The notes: generated by a model from the sequence alone, not told the origin. Shown: positions 41,539 to 51,731, counted from the first letter of the stretch. The stretch is 55,813 nucleotides of DNA from Butyrivibrio sp. AC2005 (GCF_000424145.1 NZ_AUJI01000039.1:1-55813), one strand, 5' to 3'. Made by a program: numbers and translations.

Positions 41539-42654
41539 ATGATAGGTTTTTTAACAACAGGAGTACTTGTCTCCATTGAAGGGAAATTGACTTCAGAACT
41601 TGGTGATTACATTAAGGGTAAAGCATCTGACAAGGCAAAGGATTATATCAGCGAGGGAAGAGGTTATATTGAGCATAAGGCAGCTATCGATAAAGCCATA
41701 AATGATGCTATTAAAGGAATATCTGAAGATAATAATTACAAGGCAGAGTTAATAAAGCTAATTTCAAAGGAAGATATAGATATATCTTGCACTGATGAAC
41801 AATTGAAAGAAAGATATGAAGAGTTTTGTAAAAATAATGGTTATGCGGATCTTATAGATGATGCTGAGAGTTTTAGTAGATATAAGATATTTGTATATAA
41901 ATGTTCTGAGGTGATTTTGAAAGACGTTAGTAAGGGAGAAAGGGCTCTTTTCAAAAAACTGGAGAGATATGCACAAAGAACATATGAAAAGATAATTGAC
42001 CTTGAAAAGAAAGAATTTAATTTTCCTGATGATATGAAGAAACGCTTGGAAGAAACGCGGGATAAAGAACTCGAAATATTATCCATATTAAAAAATAAAG
42101 AATTACAGGCTATTATTCCCGAAAATCAGGAGGTCTTTATATCAAGGTTTGAAGACAAGCATTTATTTTTGGATAATGTTTTTGACTTTACTGGTAATAT
42201 CGAAAAAACTAATTATGATTTGCTGGATGAGAAAGGTTATGTTATATCTTTTTGTTTGAAAAATTCAGGAAATGCTGTTCTTTCTGATATAGAAATATCT
42301 AATTTTACTGCATATTTCTGCTATTCTTCGGAGGAACCAGAACAATATTTTTATTTAAAAACAATATGCAAATATAAGGAAAAAAATATTAAGAAGAATA
42401 TACATGTTGTTTCTTTGGATGAGAAAAAGATAAACATTGCCTTTTCAGAAATGGAAGAATATGCTGATGAAGTCAGTCCATATTCGACAGATAATATCTT
42501 GATTACTTTTAATCTGAACATTCATGGAGATAATGATGATAAAACAGTTAAACTTCCTGTTACAATGGTTATCAGTCAAAGGATAGGTGAATATGTGAAT
42601 AATGGTGACACAAGCATATGGGACGTTGATCTTGTGCAGTATGCTAAGTTCTAA
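41539..42654 (+). CDS. Unknown protein with helical N-terminus and beta-rich C-terminus
   Basis: 371 residues from the ATG at 41539, chosen because GGGGAGG lies eight bases before it; the ATG at 41533 is too close and a GTG at 41473 is unlikely. The first ~20 residues may be a weak hydrophobic helix. Residues ~25-205 are charged and helical, probably coiled (AKDYISEGRGYIEHKAAIDK). Residues ~215-370 form a beta-sandwich-like domain. It is much more AT-rich than block 2. Not recognised; possible effector or defence protein by company with the SUKH gene. Confidence 0.5.
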   Translation: MIGFLTTGVLVSIEGKLTSELGDYIKGKASDKAKDYISEGRGYIEHKAAIDKAINDAIKGISEDNNYKAELIKLISKEDIDISCTDEQLKERYEEFCKNNGYADLIDDAESFSRYKIFVYKCSEVILKDVSKGERALFKKLERYAQRTYEKIIDLEKKEFNFPDDMKKRLEETRDKELEILSILKNKELQAIIPENQEVFISRFEDKHLFLDNVFDFTGNIEKTNYDLLDEKGYVISFCLKNSGNAVLSDIEISNFTAYFCYSSEEPEQYFYLKTICKYKEKNIKKNIHVVSLDEKKINIAFSEMEEYADEVSPYSTDNILITFNLNIHGDNDDKTVKLPVTMVISQRIGEYVNNGDTSIWDVDLVQYAKF

Positions 42655-42717
42655 TCGCATGAGACTATCAAAAATTATCTGTAAATATGGAACTTCTATG
42701 ATAATTTAGATTTATGA

Positions 42718-42748
42718 GGGAGCAATCAGACTGGTTGCTTCCTTTTTT
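42718..42748 (+). terminator. Rho-independent terminator
   Basis: GGAGCAATC pairs with GGTTGCTTCC (wobbles and a bulge), followed by TTTTTT. The remaining 250 bases before 42998 are AT-rich and hold no convincing gene. Confidence 0.65.
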
Positions 42749-42997
42749 AGAATATGCATTTCTGTATCTAGTAAGTCAATAATTTTTACTGTTATCGAAA
42801 ACTTGAATTTAAAGCTCTGGCAAGGTGTGACCACAAAAAGCAGAACAAAGTGATTTAGCTATTTTTTTAATTTTATTTTTAGGGCGGTTTTATCATGTTT
42901 TTACAGGAAGGAGAGATAATTATCATAGGTCTGTTTGTGCTTGGTAGGAAGGAATTCTGCCATTATGGTTCTTTGAATGTAATTAGGAGGGTTCCAA

Positions 42998-43798
42998 ATG
43001 AAGAAAGCATTCAATATATGTATTGCAATAGTAGATATAGCATTGCTAGTAGTAATTCTTACTTCTGCCTTTGCAAAGAAAGAAGACAGAGATGATTACC
43101 AAAGCTCGAGGATAGCAAATGAAGAATACTCCGAAGAGGCTGCCAATGATTATTACTCAGAAAGTAATGATATAGATAAAAATGATTATAGGAATGATGT
43201 TTTTAGTGAAAGCACAGGGAAGAATGCTGTTACCGAAGATTGGCTTTTAGGGGATAATCAGGGAACTGATAATCAGGCAATTGGGGAGCAGGGCAATGAC
43301 AATTCCCATTATGATTCATCAGATTCCTACAACCCCGCGGATTGGGAAGAGAGTATACAACCCAAGATGACAATGAAGGATTTTGATTGGTTTAATGCGG
43401 GAATCCTTGTAAACGGAATTCCTGAAGAGGCCGAAAAATTTGATGATTTTGAAAGGTTAAAAGGCAAGTGGAGGGTATATATCCATAACGATCCCCAAAA
43501 TGAGTCGGGCGAAGAGGCTGATTTTTTGTTATACGTTGATATTTCAGGAAATCCTGACAATGTAGTATGTACTTTTGAGTGGTACTGGGCGCACTATTAC
43601 AATAATCCGGAAGTATCTTTGGGTGAAGCGGATAACAGCTATTTATATGGAACGTATGCCAACAATGTGCTCCATGCTGATGGTGCGGTGGAGATGGACC
43701 TTAAATATTTTGTTGCTTATGATGGGTATGATCATATATTGGGGACGATGGAAGACAAAAATGGAACCCAGGCAATCATAGCGATGATAAAGCCATGA
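42998..43798 (+). CDS. Exported protein with acidic linker
   Basis: 266 residues. Signal anchor ~5-25 (ICIAIVDIALLVVILTSAFA). Residues ~28-120 are Asp/Asn/Ser/Tyr-rich and disordered. Residues ~135-265 form a compact beta-rich domain (FERLKGKWRVYIHNDPQNE, VVCTFEWYWAHYY), perhaps lipocalin-like. RBS TAGGAGG. Its stop overlaps the ribosome site of the next, very large gene, so the two form a pair. Confidence 0.6.
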   Translation: MKKAFNICIAIVDIALLVVILTSAFAKKEDRDDYQSSRIANEEYSEEAANDYYSESNDIDKNDYRNDVFSESTGKNAVTEDWLLGDNQGTDNQAIGEQGNDNSHYDSSDSYNPADWEESIQPKMTMKDFDWFNAGILVNGIPEEAEKFDDFERLKGKWRVYIHNDPQNESGEEADFLLYVDISGNPDNVVCTFEWYWAHYYNNPEVSLGEADNSYLYGTYANNVLHADGAVEMDLKYFVAYDGYDHILGTMEDKNGTQAIIAMIKP

Positions 43799-43809
43799 AA
43801 GGAGCTGTT

Positions 43810-46800
43810 ATGGGAAAATTTTGTGTGAACTGCGGCACTAGGTTAGAGGATGGTGCAAAGTTCTGTCCTAATTGCGGAAAAGGTGTTGGAAAAAAGTCTG
43901 CATCAAAAAGAGTTTCAGTAGAATCTAAAACCGAATTATCATCAGACCAAAAAACACCTCATAAATCTTCTACTAAAGTCAAGAAAAGTAGGATTAACAT
44001 TCTGCTTGTTGTTGTAATGGTTATAGAGTTTCTGGTTGCAGGCTATAAGTTTCCAGGATTTCTCGTTAAGGATAAGTCGAAAAAAAATCTGTATGAACGG
44101 CTGTCAGATCTTGCACAAGGGAATTTAGATATGGATTCTTTTGGGAAAGAGGATGATGTTTCTGTGTCAGAGATTAACAATGACGGAGTTGTACTTTCTG
44201 CGGATGAGATTCCGCTGAAATATAGCCAAGAGCAGATTGAAAAAGCCGAGATTATGACGGCGGATGTTACTCCTGATAGTGAAGGTGTAACCATGGGAGA
44301 TATTCGAGTAGATATCCCATCCTGGGAACTTGAGTCAGAGGGAGATCAGATAGAGGTTAAGAATTTGCCTGTGCTTTCTCAGGGAGATGAGGGGTGGTCA
44401 ATTCATGCCTATGATTTTTCTCTAGCTTCCGGAACTCATGAGTTTGACAGTGATATCACTATCTCTATTCCCCGTGAGGGTGATGCCAAAAGTCTGTCTG
44501 GATGTGTCTGGTATAACGAGGAGACTGGGACCTGGGAGGATATTTATAGCGAAATTAGTGAGGACGGAAAATACTATACAATATATACGGATCATTTTAG
44601 TCTGTTTGGCGAGAAAAAATACCGCTTTGATGAAAAGCGTCTGGATTTGGTAATTGATGATGGCAGGAGGATTGATTTAGACCACGGAGTATTTATAGAG
44701 ACACAGCACAGTAATAAATCCCGGATGTTACAACCGGTTAGGATCGATTATGAGCGTTTCTGGAATATGTATCAACTCAAGACTATTGAGGATGTTAAAG
44801 ACATAGGGAACAGTATTAAATTGCTTATAGAGAAGCCGAAAGAGATTGAAGCTCTTACGTATACGCCCACTATGGATACAGCTGCTGATTTGTTTGATTA
44901 TGCCGATGCAACGGACGGTATATTTTGGATAGGAAAAGGTATTTCTGAGGGATTAATAGCTCCCGCATCGGAGGAAAAAATAAGCCTACGGGAAATTTTT
45001 GGACACTGTATGACTATAGCTGATGTTGTGTTTACCAGTCAAAAGGTTAAATCTGAGGCTTTAAGTAACACAACAACGCCTTATGCAGAAGCTTTGTTTC
45101 AAGCAATTTTAGATCATGATCTTGATGTTTTTAACACAGCTTCAGGAGTTGCATTAAATTTTGCACCGGAAGTACTAAACCCATTAGCGGGCGCGATAGG
45201 TGTTGCGATATTTGCATATTGTCAGGGCTATGAGACTTTTATTTCAGATGGAGTGGATGAATGGTATAAACAGTATTATCCCGATGAAGGAGAAGTCTAT
45301 AGGCGTTTTTATGAGGATGCAGGGGTACGTCTGTATTTTGATACGGAAGATATGAGGGAGAAAGCACAAGCGGATTACCATTATGCTCTTATGGATAAGC
45401 CTTCCTCCATGGATGATAAGAAATATGAAGAGTTCAGTAAATTTATTAATGAACGCGGTGGACTTCGAACAGACAACTACAAGGGATTTGCACCTGCATT
45501 TTCCAAGCTTGTCGAATTATATATAGATGAACCAGAGTATTTGGAGACCATCTTTGACGAATTATTCCGTTCGGTAGCAGGGGCTTTCTGGAAGCTGCCT
45601 GAAAAGCAGACAGCGGGAGCTGCAGGACAGGGACCAAGACATGAATTCATGAAGAAGTATAAATATTTGGGAAATGATCCATTTAATATGCCACGGGCAG
45701 AACAAATAAAGCTGTCAGATGCCTATGTTATGAAACAGAAGGTAGATTCAATTCCTATTCTGGAAAATGTGGCTACAACTTATCAGAGAAAAGCATGCGA
45801 ATCAGTTATCCAAAAAATGGAGAAGGAATTATTGCCTGCTTTGAATAGGACACTTGTCTTTCATGTGACGGATGGCTCATTGAGTAGTGGGCAGACCTTC
45901 GCTGATTCTGTCTACTGTGTGGATTGGACGACTATCAACTCCAACCGCAAGTACCGATCGCTTCCGGATGGTGAGAATGTATTTGGTAGTGACTTTAAGA
46001 CACCAATTCGTTTTAAAGGAGTAGATAAGCCGTTATTCCTGCCATTAGATATAGATGGGACTGAAAATTCAGAGAAAAATTATTATCCCTATGATCCCGG
46101 ATTTCTTCCTCGGGCTAATAAAAAAAGTGATATTGTTTTTAAATGTACATACTATCACTACCTGATGATGGGAGCTCCACAAAAAATGGTCTTTACGGAT
46201 CTTAAAACTGGGGAAGAGACAGAGGCAGATATTGTGATTCCGGATATTGACCTGAAGGATGGCTCATATACCATAGATATAAACATCATGGTTAAAGGAG
46301 CTGAACCAGAGAAGGAGGGATCGGAGAAGTTTAAAAAAGTTGAATACAAGCTCAGGGCGGTTGGGATGACAGACATAGGAGTATTGATTCCGATTGAGTA
46401 CCGTCCACAAAATGTTACGGTTAATTTGGGAGAAGATGGATCGATTAAAATCGATGCACCCAAGGTTGAATATTTGGAAGAGTTGCCGGATAAAATGGGT
46501 GGTAAAGTGCATTATAAATATGAGAGAGGGGGGTTCCATGCCCAAGGGACAGTGGAATATCATGTATTCAAGGATGGTTATGAAATCTATCATGGTAACT
46601 TGGCACCAGGGGTTTCTTATACTTCCGGACGTACTACTACCGGAGTTACTCCTGCAGCTTATACAGATTCCGGTGTGGATATACCGTATGAAGAATTTTA
46701 TGGAAGTACACTTAATCAAAGTAGGGGTGATTCCGAATTTGATCTCAAAATCGATACAAATACCAGAATTGTATGGCTTGTACTAAGCTTCAAGGGAAGC

Positions 46801-46893
46801 GTTACTGAGTGGCATTCCACAAATGGGGAACCTTTTAACGATGATGATTACCATATGGAAGCAACATTTTCCACTACAGGGTATAGGTACTGA
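43810..46893 (+). CDS. Large membrane-anchored protein with zinc-ribbon N-terminus
   Basis: 1027 residues from the ATG at 43810 (AAAGGAG six bases upstream; the ATG at 43795 overlaps the previous stop). Residues 1-24 are a zinc ribbon (FCVNCGTRLEDGAKFCPNCG, two CxxC). A basic Ser-rich linker and one membrane helix (~62-82) follow; the ~940 residues beyond are probably outside the cell. That part has a beta domain (~160-270), a helical centre (~330-560) and beta domains at the end. A short alanine-rich hydrophobic stretch (~455-475) may insert in membranes. A surface sensor or effector; no family beyond the ribbon is recognised. Confidence 0.65.
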   Translation: MGKFCVNCGTRLEDGAKFCPNCGKGVGKKSASKRVSVESKTELSSDQKTPHKSSTKVKKSRINILLVVVMVIEFLVAGYKFPGFLVKDKSKKNLYERLSDLAQGNLDMDSFGKEDDVSVSEINNDGVVLSADEIPLKYSQEQIEKAEIMTADVTPDSEGVTMGDIRVDIPSWELESEGDQIEVKNLPVLSQGDEGWSIHAYDFSLASGTHEFDSDITISIPREGDAKSLSGCVWYNEETGTWEDIYSEISEDGKYYTIYTDHFSLFGEKKYRFDEKRLDLVIDDGRRIDLDHGVFIETQHSNKSRMLQPVRIDYERFWNMYQLKTIEDVKDIGNSIKLLIEKPKEIEALTYTPTMDTAADLFDYADATDGIFWIGKGISEGLIAPASEEKISLREIFGHCMTIADVVFTSQKVKSEALSNTTTPYAEALFQAILDHDLDVFNTASGVALNFAPEVLNPLAGAIGVAIFAYCQGYETFISDGVDEWYKQYYPDEGEVYRRFYEDAGVRLYFDTEDMREKAQADYHYALMDKPSSMDDKKYEEFSKFINERGGLRTDNYKGFAPAFSKLVELYIDEPEYLETIFDELFRSVAGAFWKLPEKQTAGAAGQGPRHEFMKKYKYLGNDPFNMPRAEQIKLSDAYVMKQKVDSIPILENVATTYQRKACESVIQKMEKELLPALNRTLVFHVTDGSLSSGQTFADSVYCVDWTTINSNRKYRSLPDGENVFGSDFKTPIRFKGVDKPLFLPLDIDGTENSEKNYYPYDPGFLPRANKKSDIVFKCTYYHYLMMGAPQKMVFTDLKTGEETEADIVIPDIDLKDGSYTIDINIMVKGAEPEKEGSEKFKKVEYKLRAVGMTDIGVLIPIEYRPQNVTVNLGEDGSIKIDAPKVEYLEELPDKMGGKVHYKYERGGFHAQGTVEYHVFKDGYEIYHGNLAPGVSYTSGRTTTGVTPAAYTDSGVDIPYEEFYGSTLNQSRGDSEFDLKIDTNTRIVWLVLSFKGSVTEWHSTNGEPFNDDDYHMEATFSTTGYRY

Positions 46894-47104
46894 ATGGAAA
46901 AGGCAGGGCTATAGTGATGCTGAAATTGTTTACCTTTGAGATATAACCATGGAATGTGACGGTGAATTTACCAAACAGTTCCCATACTTTAAGGTTATGC
47001 TTGGGGAAACCATTGCAGATGGGGAATTAACCTGCCGATTTATATTTGAAAAAAGCTGTAAAAATAAAAGGGCTGCATATCAAATTTGGTGGCAGCTCTT
47101 TTTT
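46894..47104 (+). terminator. Gap with terminator after the large gene
   Basis: GGGCTGC (47070-47076) pairs with GCAGCTC (47092-47098) and is followed by TTTTTT, a good terminator. An overlapping open frame of 55 codons (ATG at 46950) looks like a leftover fragment and lacks a ribosome site. The next 230 bases to 47335 hold nothing I can support. Confidence 0.6.
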
Positions 47105-47335
47105 CTTGGCATTTAAACTGTAGTCTTTCCAGTCTTTTTATTTTTCTCTGCAACTTAGAACCAGTACGTGAATTCATAATATTGATAGAAGAAATCGTTT
47201 CGATCATTCTCAGGATGCGATCTGTGGAGAAAAGTAATGGGAGAGCCGAAAATAGTCTGCCAGTAATTTTAAATACAAAATCCTAATGAAGGGAGAATTA
47301 TCTGAAGTCTGGAAACTTTGCTTTCTTTAAAAGAA

Positions 47336-48169
47336 TCATTTTATATAGGCAGCAATTTTTCTCCAGTCTTCTTCGACCTTCTCGTAACCGCCTTTTCGAT
47401 TCACAGTAGAACCAAAGTAACCAGGGTGACTAACTACAAACGTATCTATCAAGTTTCCGTCCATTTGAAGCTGAATATGATTTTCAGACCTATCAAGCGC
47501 TCGATTAAGACTGCTTTTGATGCCACTATAAATATGCTTTATTGCACTATTTCTAGGATCTGCAAGGTCCACAAGTCCTTCAATAACACTTATTCCAACA
47601 TCCTGACCTAAAAGAATCATTACTTTGGGCTGCAATAATTGAAGAAGTACTTTAAGATAAGCAACATCATGTGCGAATAACGCACTCAATACACCCCCGG
47701 TTAAATCTGGAATAGATCTATAGCCTAAACAGAGATTTGTAAAAAATAGATTGTCATTAGGCTTATCAGCACGCAGGTCCTGTCCACATTCATCAGATAG
47801 CGCATTAAACAGTTTTATAAGATTGTTATCGGTCTCATTTTTATTTTTGTATATCTCCTCAATATATTTCCTAGAAATATCAAACTTATCTGAATCATCA
47901 CTATCAATACAAGCTGTTGCGAGCTTGTTTAACTCCGACTCTGCACCATAGCCCCCATAGTCCTTACCTACGACCAATATTTTAGCAGTATCAAGATTAC
48001 CCTTACCTTGCCAATAGGACCAAAGATTGATTTCATTTTTAAGTCCTGGACACCATAACATATCAAACGTCTTTTCACCCACTTTAATGTTCTTCCTCAT
48101 GGGATTTTCGCTCTTATAAAAGCTTTCCGCATCAGCTATTATTTTTTTATAGCATTTTTCCTTATCCAA
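47336..48169 (-). CDS. Uracil-DNA-glycosylase-fold protein
   Basis: 277 residues, cytoplasmic. Pattern of the UDG superfamily: ILVVGKDYGGYG (motif 1 region, ~65-76), LFFTNLCLGYRS (~147-158), VMILLGQDVG (~190-199) and the late VVSHPGYFGSTV (~247-258) containing the conserved HP. UDG-like proteins remove or recognise damaged bases, but many divergent members are inactive or bind other ligands. Minus-strand single gene with poor ribosome site. The call is by motif pattern only. Confidence 0.55.
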   Translation of the reverse strand: MDKEKCYKKIIADAESFYKSENPMRKNIKVGEKTFDMLWCPGLKNEINLWSYWQGKGNLDTAKILVVGKDYGGYGAESELNKLATACIDSDDSDKFDISRKYIEEIYKNKNETDNNLIKLFNALSDECGQDLRADKPNDNLFFTNLCLGYRSIPDLTGGVLSALFAHDVAYLKVLLQLLQPKVMILLGQDVGISVIEGLVDLADPRNSAIKHIYSGIKSSLNRALDRSENHIQLQMDGNLIDTFVVSHPGYFGSTVNRKGGYEKVEEDWRKIAAYIK

Positions 48170-48219
48170 CTATCTCTCTCCATTAAAAAGATTTGAATTA
48201 TTACTTTATTAACAATGTA

Positions 48220-48510
48220 TCATATTGCCAGCTTCCATTTTCCGCTAGTCCGTGGATCATAGTAAAGCCTTATCATTCGTTTCATGCCAACCGCAAGTAT
48301 CATGCACTCAAAATGCAGTGTGGATGCAGCAACAACAAATATGCCATCATTTGTAGTCTGGGATTCAGGATGTACTACCTGTCTGTATCCTTTGATATTG
48401 TATGTTTCGTATTCTCCGTCTTCATTCTGGAATCGCAGTCGCATGGGGATGACGCTGCCGTCTGACTTGTGTTCGCATATAACATCAACTTTTTCAATAA
48501 TCTTGCTCAT
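48220..48510 (-). CDS. Conserved small protein, type found near Y-family polymerases
   Basis: 96 residues (MSKIIEKVDVICEHKSDGSV; FECMILAVGMKRMIRLYYD). From memory, proteins of this type are common in Clostridia and often lie beside dinB/umuC-like repair polymerase genes; no such gene is here. RBS AAGAGG on the minus strand. Its closeness to the UDG-like gene would fit DNA repair. The association is recalled, not shown by this sequence. Confidence 0.55.
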   Translation of the reverse strand: MSKIIEKVDVICEHKSDGSVIPMRLRFQNEDGEYETYNIKGYRQVVHPESQTTNDGIFVVAASTLHFECMILAVGMKRMIRLYYDPRTSGKWKLAI

Positions 48511-48804
48511 TAAAAACCTCTTACAATAAATCGAACATATATTCTGATTTCTATATAATACTCCTTTTTATTACTTGTTGCAATTGAACACTTTATTAAG
48601 AATTGCACCATGACTATAAGGACAGCTAAAAATCTTGATTGAAATATAACATACTGAGAAAAATATGATTTTATGGTTATTTAATAAGCAGCTATATGTC
48701 CCTGCTGTATAATTTATATGCAAGAATATTGATATAAAGGGATATTCTACCCTTCGATAGCTAGGGACACGATAAGCAGATGAAGGTGCATATGGAGGAA
48801 TGGA

Positions 48805-49713
48805 ATGTCATGGTATGCAACTAAAAAAGCTTCAAAGCTTCCTATGATGGATAAAAGCAGGATACTTGTGTTTGACGTTGAGACCACAGGACTATCCGAT
48901 GTTTTAGATGAGATACTCCAGATTACCATCTTGGATGGTTATGGAACCGAGCTATTTTCTTCATATATTAAACCTGAAAGGCATAGAATATGGCCAGAAG
49001 CGGAAATTATAAATGGTATAAAGTGGGAAATGGTAAAGGATGCCCCATCCTTTGAATCTGTGAAAAAACAGATTCAGGGTCTATTTAACAATGCAGATCT
49101 GATTGTTGGTTACAACGTGGGCTTTGATATCTCGTTTGTAGAGGCTGCAGGTATAATTGTTGGAGGAAAGCGCTTTGATGTGATGACGGCTTTTGCAAGT
49201 TACAGGGCAGGCATAGACCATTCATTTTACAGAAAATGCAAATTGATAGAATGTGCCGAATACTTTGGATATTGTTTTAATGCACATGATTCTAATGAAG
49301 ATGCCAGGGCTACCCTTTATTGTTTTGATGCATTAATCGCGGACGAAAGATTTACAACGTATAAGAAACGAGATAAAGAGCAGGTACAAACAGAGATTAC
49401 TGAAAAAAAGAAAACAAAAGTCACCTTCGAGGTCGGAGGAAGATTATTCAGTTCATTATTTGTGAGCCTTGTGATGGCGATATTCGGAATAATAGCGTTA
49501 ATGGTATTAAGTGGAATAATACCTAAGAGTATAAGTGATCTGGAGGCATTGTGTGCTTTTTGTAAGAACAATCTTCTGAAAAATATTAAGATACCCGTAG
49601 CTATACTTATTTTTGCTGCCGGAACTATAGGAAGTATTATACGGATATTCAGAATGATAATCAGATTGCCCAGAAGAATAATAGTTCAGGTTCAAAGATT
49701 GTTTTTTAGATAA
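48805..49713 (+). CDS. DEDDh 3'-5' exonuclease with C-terminal membrane helices
   Basis: 302 residues. The DnaQ/RNase T-type domain (~18-175) has FDVETTG (D, E), NVGFDISF (D) and HDSNEDAR (H, D), all five catalytic positions. It would remove nucleotides from DNA or RNA 3' ends. Unlike the polymerase subunit it has two membrane helices (~222-243 and ~262-285) with a Cys pair between, and a basic tail. RBS GGAGG six bases before the ATG. A membrane-held exonuclease is unusual and may act on incoming DNA; this is inference. Confidence 0.8.
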   Translation: MSWYATKKASKLPMMDKSRILVFDVETTGLSDVLDEILQITILDGYGTELFSSYIKPERHRIWPEAEIINGIKWEMVKDAPSFESVKKQIQGLFNNADLIVGYNVGFDISFVEAAGIIVGGKRFDVMTAFASYRAGIDHSFYRKCKLIECAEYFGYCFNAHDSNEDARATLYCFDALIADERFTTYKKRDKEQVQTEITEKKKTKVTFEVGGRLFSSLFVSLVMAIFGIIALMVLSGIIPKSISDLEALCAFCKNNLLKNIKIPVAILIFAAGTIGSIIRIFRMIIRLPRRIIVQVQRLFFR

Positions 49714-49805
49714 TAGAATCGTTCTTCTGTATAAGAGATTATAAAAATACGAAAACACAAAAATTAAATAAATAATTGATATAATGATCATATAGAAGTA
49801 ACCGT

Positions 49806-49842
49806 GGGGAATAGATAATAGGGGGTCTATTCCCTATATTTA
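49806..49842 (+). terminator. Terminator after the exonuclease gene
   Basis: GGGAATAGAT (49807-49816) pairs with GTCTATTCCC (49825-49834) with one G-U, followed by TATATTTAT. It lies only 50 bases before the next gene and may attenuate it. Confidence 0.6.
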
Positions 49843-49883
49843 TAACTGTATTTTGAGGACAAAGCTTAAATGAGAGGTGTGCT

Positions 49884-51533
49884 ATGAGAGTTAGGAAAAT
49901 ATTGGCACTGTCTTTGATAGGATTATTGTTTGTTAATGCAACAGCGTGCAGCCTTGAAAGTGCAAGGGAAAAAGCAGAATCTGCAGCTAATACCGTTGGT
50001 GAAGTTGCGTCTTCAGCTAAAGATAATGTGGTTGCATGGTATTCCAACCTTGATTTAAGCAAGTTTAAGGATGGATGGGATTATTCCGTAGAGTTTATGG
50101 GGGCACAATATTCAGCAGTAATGAGCAGTAAATATGTAGCGAATGTTGAGGAGGCACTGACAATATTAAAGACTGACATGAACAGTGCTGCTGGTTCTGC
50201 CAGAGGAACGGCCCAAGAGGCAGGTTTTTTGGCAGAAAAATGGGCTTCAGATACATTTAATCTTAATGCAATTGCAAATGGCTCTGATGCTAGAGCAGAA
50301 ACAGTCGGTAGTACAGATCTGGGCTCTGTTGATGTAAAAACAAATTATGGTGAAAATGCAAGTTTGAAGTATTATCAGAATGCAAATGGAAGTGCTCAGG
50401 CACAGGCAAAAACTTTGTTAGAAGCCTATAATGAGTATTATGCTTCTGCATCTAAGAATACAAGTAAAGAACCGATGACATTAGCAGAGTATATGAATAA
50501 GAATGGTTATAACGCTGAAACGCAGGATGCTCTGCTTTCATCTATTTATGAGGGGCAGACTAGAATCATACCAACAGACCAGGTGGCTGAAGCAACAGAA
50601 TATTTACAGGGAAGAATAGACAAATTGTCTGCTCTTGAAGGTGATGTTGCTTCTGCCAGAACAAAATCATATCAGGAAACACTGTCTAATCTGCGAGACA
50701 GGTTAACTGCCCCTGATGGTACGCAATCTAAGCCCCTGACATACGAAGAGTTGCAAGCTATTGCAGAAGTATCAAAGAACGGTGAGTTTAAACCTGAGGA
50801 CTTTGGGATAAAATTAAGTACAGTTATCAGTCCTAAATATGTTATGAAACAGGCTATAGGGACTGGATTGGAAGTGGGTGTAATTAATACTGTATTTACG
50901 ATAGGACCCGATATTTATTCAATTCTTAGAGAGGCATCTGAGAACAAAGAAATTGATGAAGAACAATTAAAGGAAGTAGGCGTAGATGGAGCCATATCCA
51001 TGTCAGAAGGGTTTGTTGAAGGGTCTGTATCCAGGATTGTAACCACCTTGTGTCAGGAAGGTATTCTGGGAGCAGAATTAAAAGCAGCAAATCCCTCTGT
51101 GGTAGCAACATTGACTGTGCTTGTGATTGAAGCAGCTATTCACGGATATGAATTGTCACAAGGGAAAATAACAGCTGAAGAATATGGGAATATGATGGTA
51201 GACAAAACCATGATTTGCATGTTGGCAATTCCTACTTCATCATTGTTCCTGGCAGCTTTGCCCGCAACAAAAATAGCTATGCTGGGTGGATGTATGGCTG
51301 GAGGTATGATTGCGTGCGTTGGCTATATGGTTACAAAAGAAGCAGTGATGGATGTTGTAGATGGCGGCGGGTTTGAGGCAATAGTACCTGTTCAGGCAAC
51401 AAGCGCCTTAAGCGTTGCAAAAGATAAGCTGGCATCGCTGAATATTTCAGGAACAGTATCTTCTTTTGGTGATAGTATGGTTTCGACTATGAATGACGGA
51501 TATATTAAAGTAAAGTCGTTAGCAAAGAAATAG
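49884..51533 (+). CDS. Putative lipoprotein with glycine-rich membrane region
   Basis: 549 residues. The signal peptide ends in NATAC-S, a passable lipobox. Residues ~20-270 are helical, Ala/Ser/Glu-rich, with many predicted coils (SAREKAESAANTVGEV). Residues ~315-480 include hydrophobic and small-residue helices (MLGGCMAGGMIACVGYMV) that could enter a membrane. The central segment (YNAETQDALLSSIYEGQTRI) seems conserved in similar unknown Firmicute proteins. RBS GAGAGG. A membrane-active secreted factor is possible; not recognised. Confidence 0.5.
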   Translation: MRVRKILALSLIGLLFVNATACSLESAREKAESAANTVGEVASSAKDNVVAWYSNLDLSKFKDGWDYSVEFMGAQYSAVMSSKYVANVEEALTILKTDMNSAAGSARGTAQEAGFLAEKWASDTFNLNAIANGSDARAETVGSTDLGSVDVKTNYGENASLKYYQNANGSAQAQAKTLLEAYNEYYASASKNTSKEPMTLAEYMNKNGYNAETQDALLSSIYEGQTRIIPTDQVAEATEYLQGRIDKLSALEGDVASARTKSYQETLSNLRDRLTAPDGTQSKPLTYEELQAIAEVSKNGEFKPEDFGIKLSTVISPKYVMKQAIGTGLEVGVINTVFTIGPDIYSILREASENKEIDEEQLKEVGVDGAISMSEGFVEGSVSRIVTTLCQEGILGAELKAANPSVVATLTVLVIEAAIHGYELSQGKITAEEYGNMMVDKTMICMLAIPTSSLFLAALPATKIAMLGGCMAGGMIACVGYMVTKEAVMDVVDGGGFEAIVPVQATSALSVAKDKLASLNISGTVSSFGDSMVSTMNDGYIKVKSLAKK

Positions 51534-51627
51534 TTAGTACAAAATGAGGTTTTCTTCTTGATGTTTTTTCGATAAATGTCTATAATTAAGTTGTTATGTA
51601 GTTATTTTATTTATTATTGCTTGTATT

Positions 51628-51657
51628 AACCGTTCCAGTTTTGGGGCGGTTTTTTTG
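51628..51657 (+). terminator. Rho-independent terminator
   Basis: AACCGTTCC (51628-51636) pairs with GGGGCGGTT (51643-51651) through two G-U, followed by TTTTTT. Confidence 0.8.
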
Positions 51658-51731
51658 TGCCTAAAAATAGGCTGGTAACAGAGAAAAAGGGAAAAACAAC
51701 CTTAAATCACTGTAAAAAGGAGGACTTCGGT

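Noticed and set aside
42895..43095. 66-residue open frame before the exported protein
   Set aside because: It overlaps the better supported gene starting at 42998 and has poor composition.
46950..47117. 55-residue open frame after the zinc-ribbon gene
   Set aside because: No ribosome site, and it runs through the terminator.
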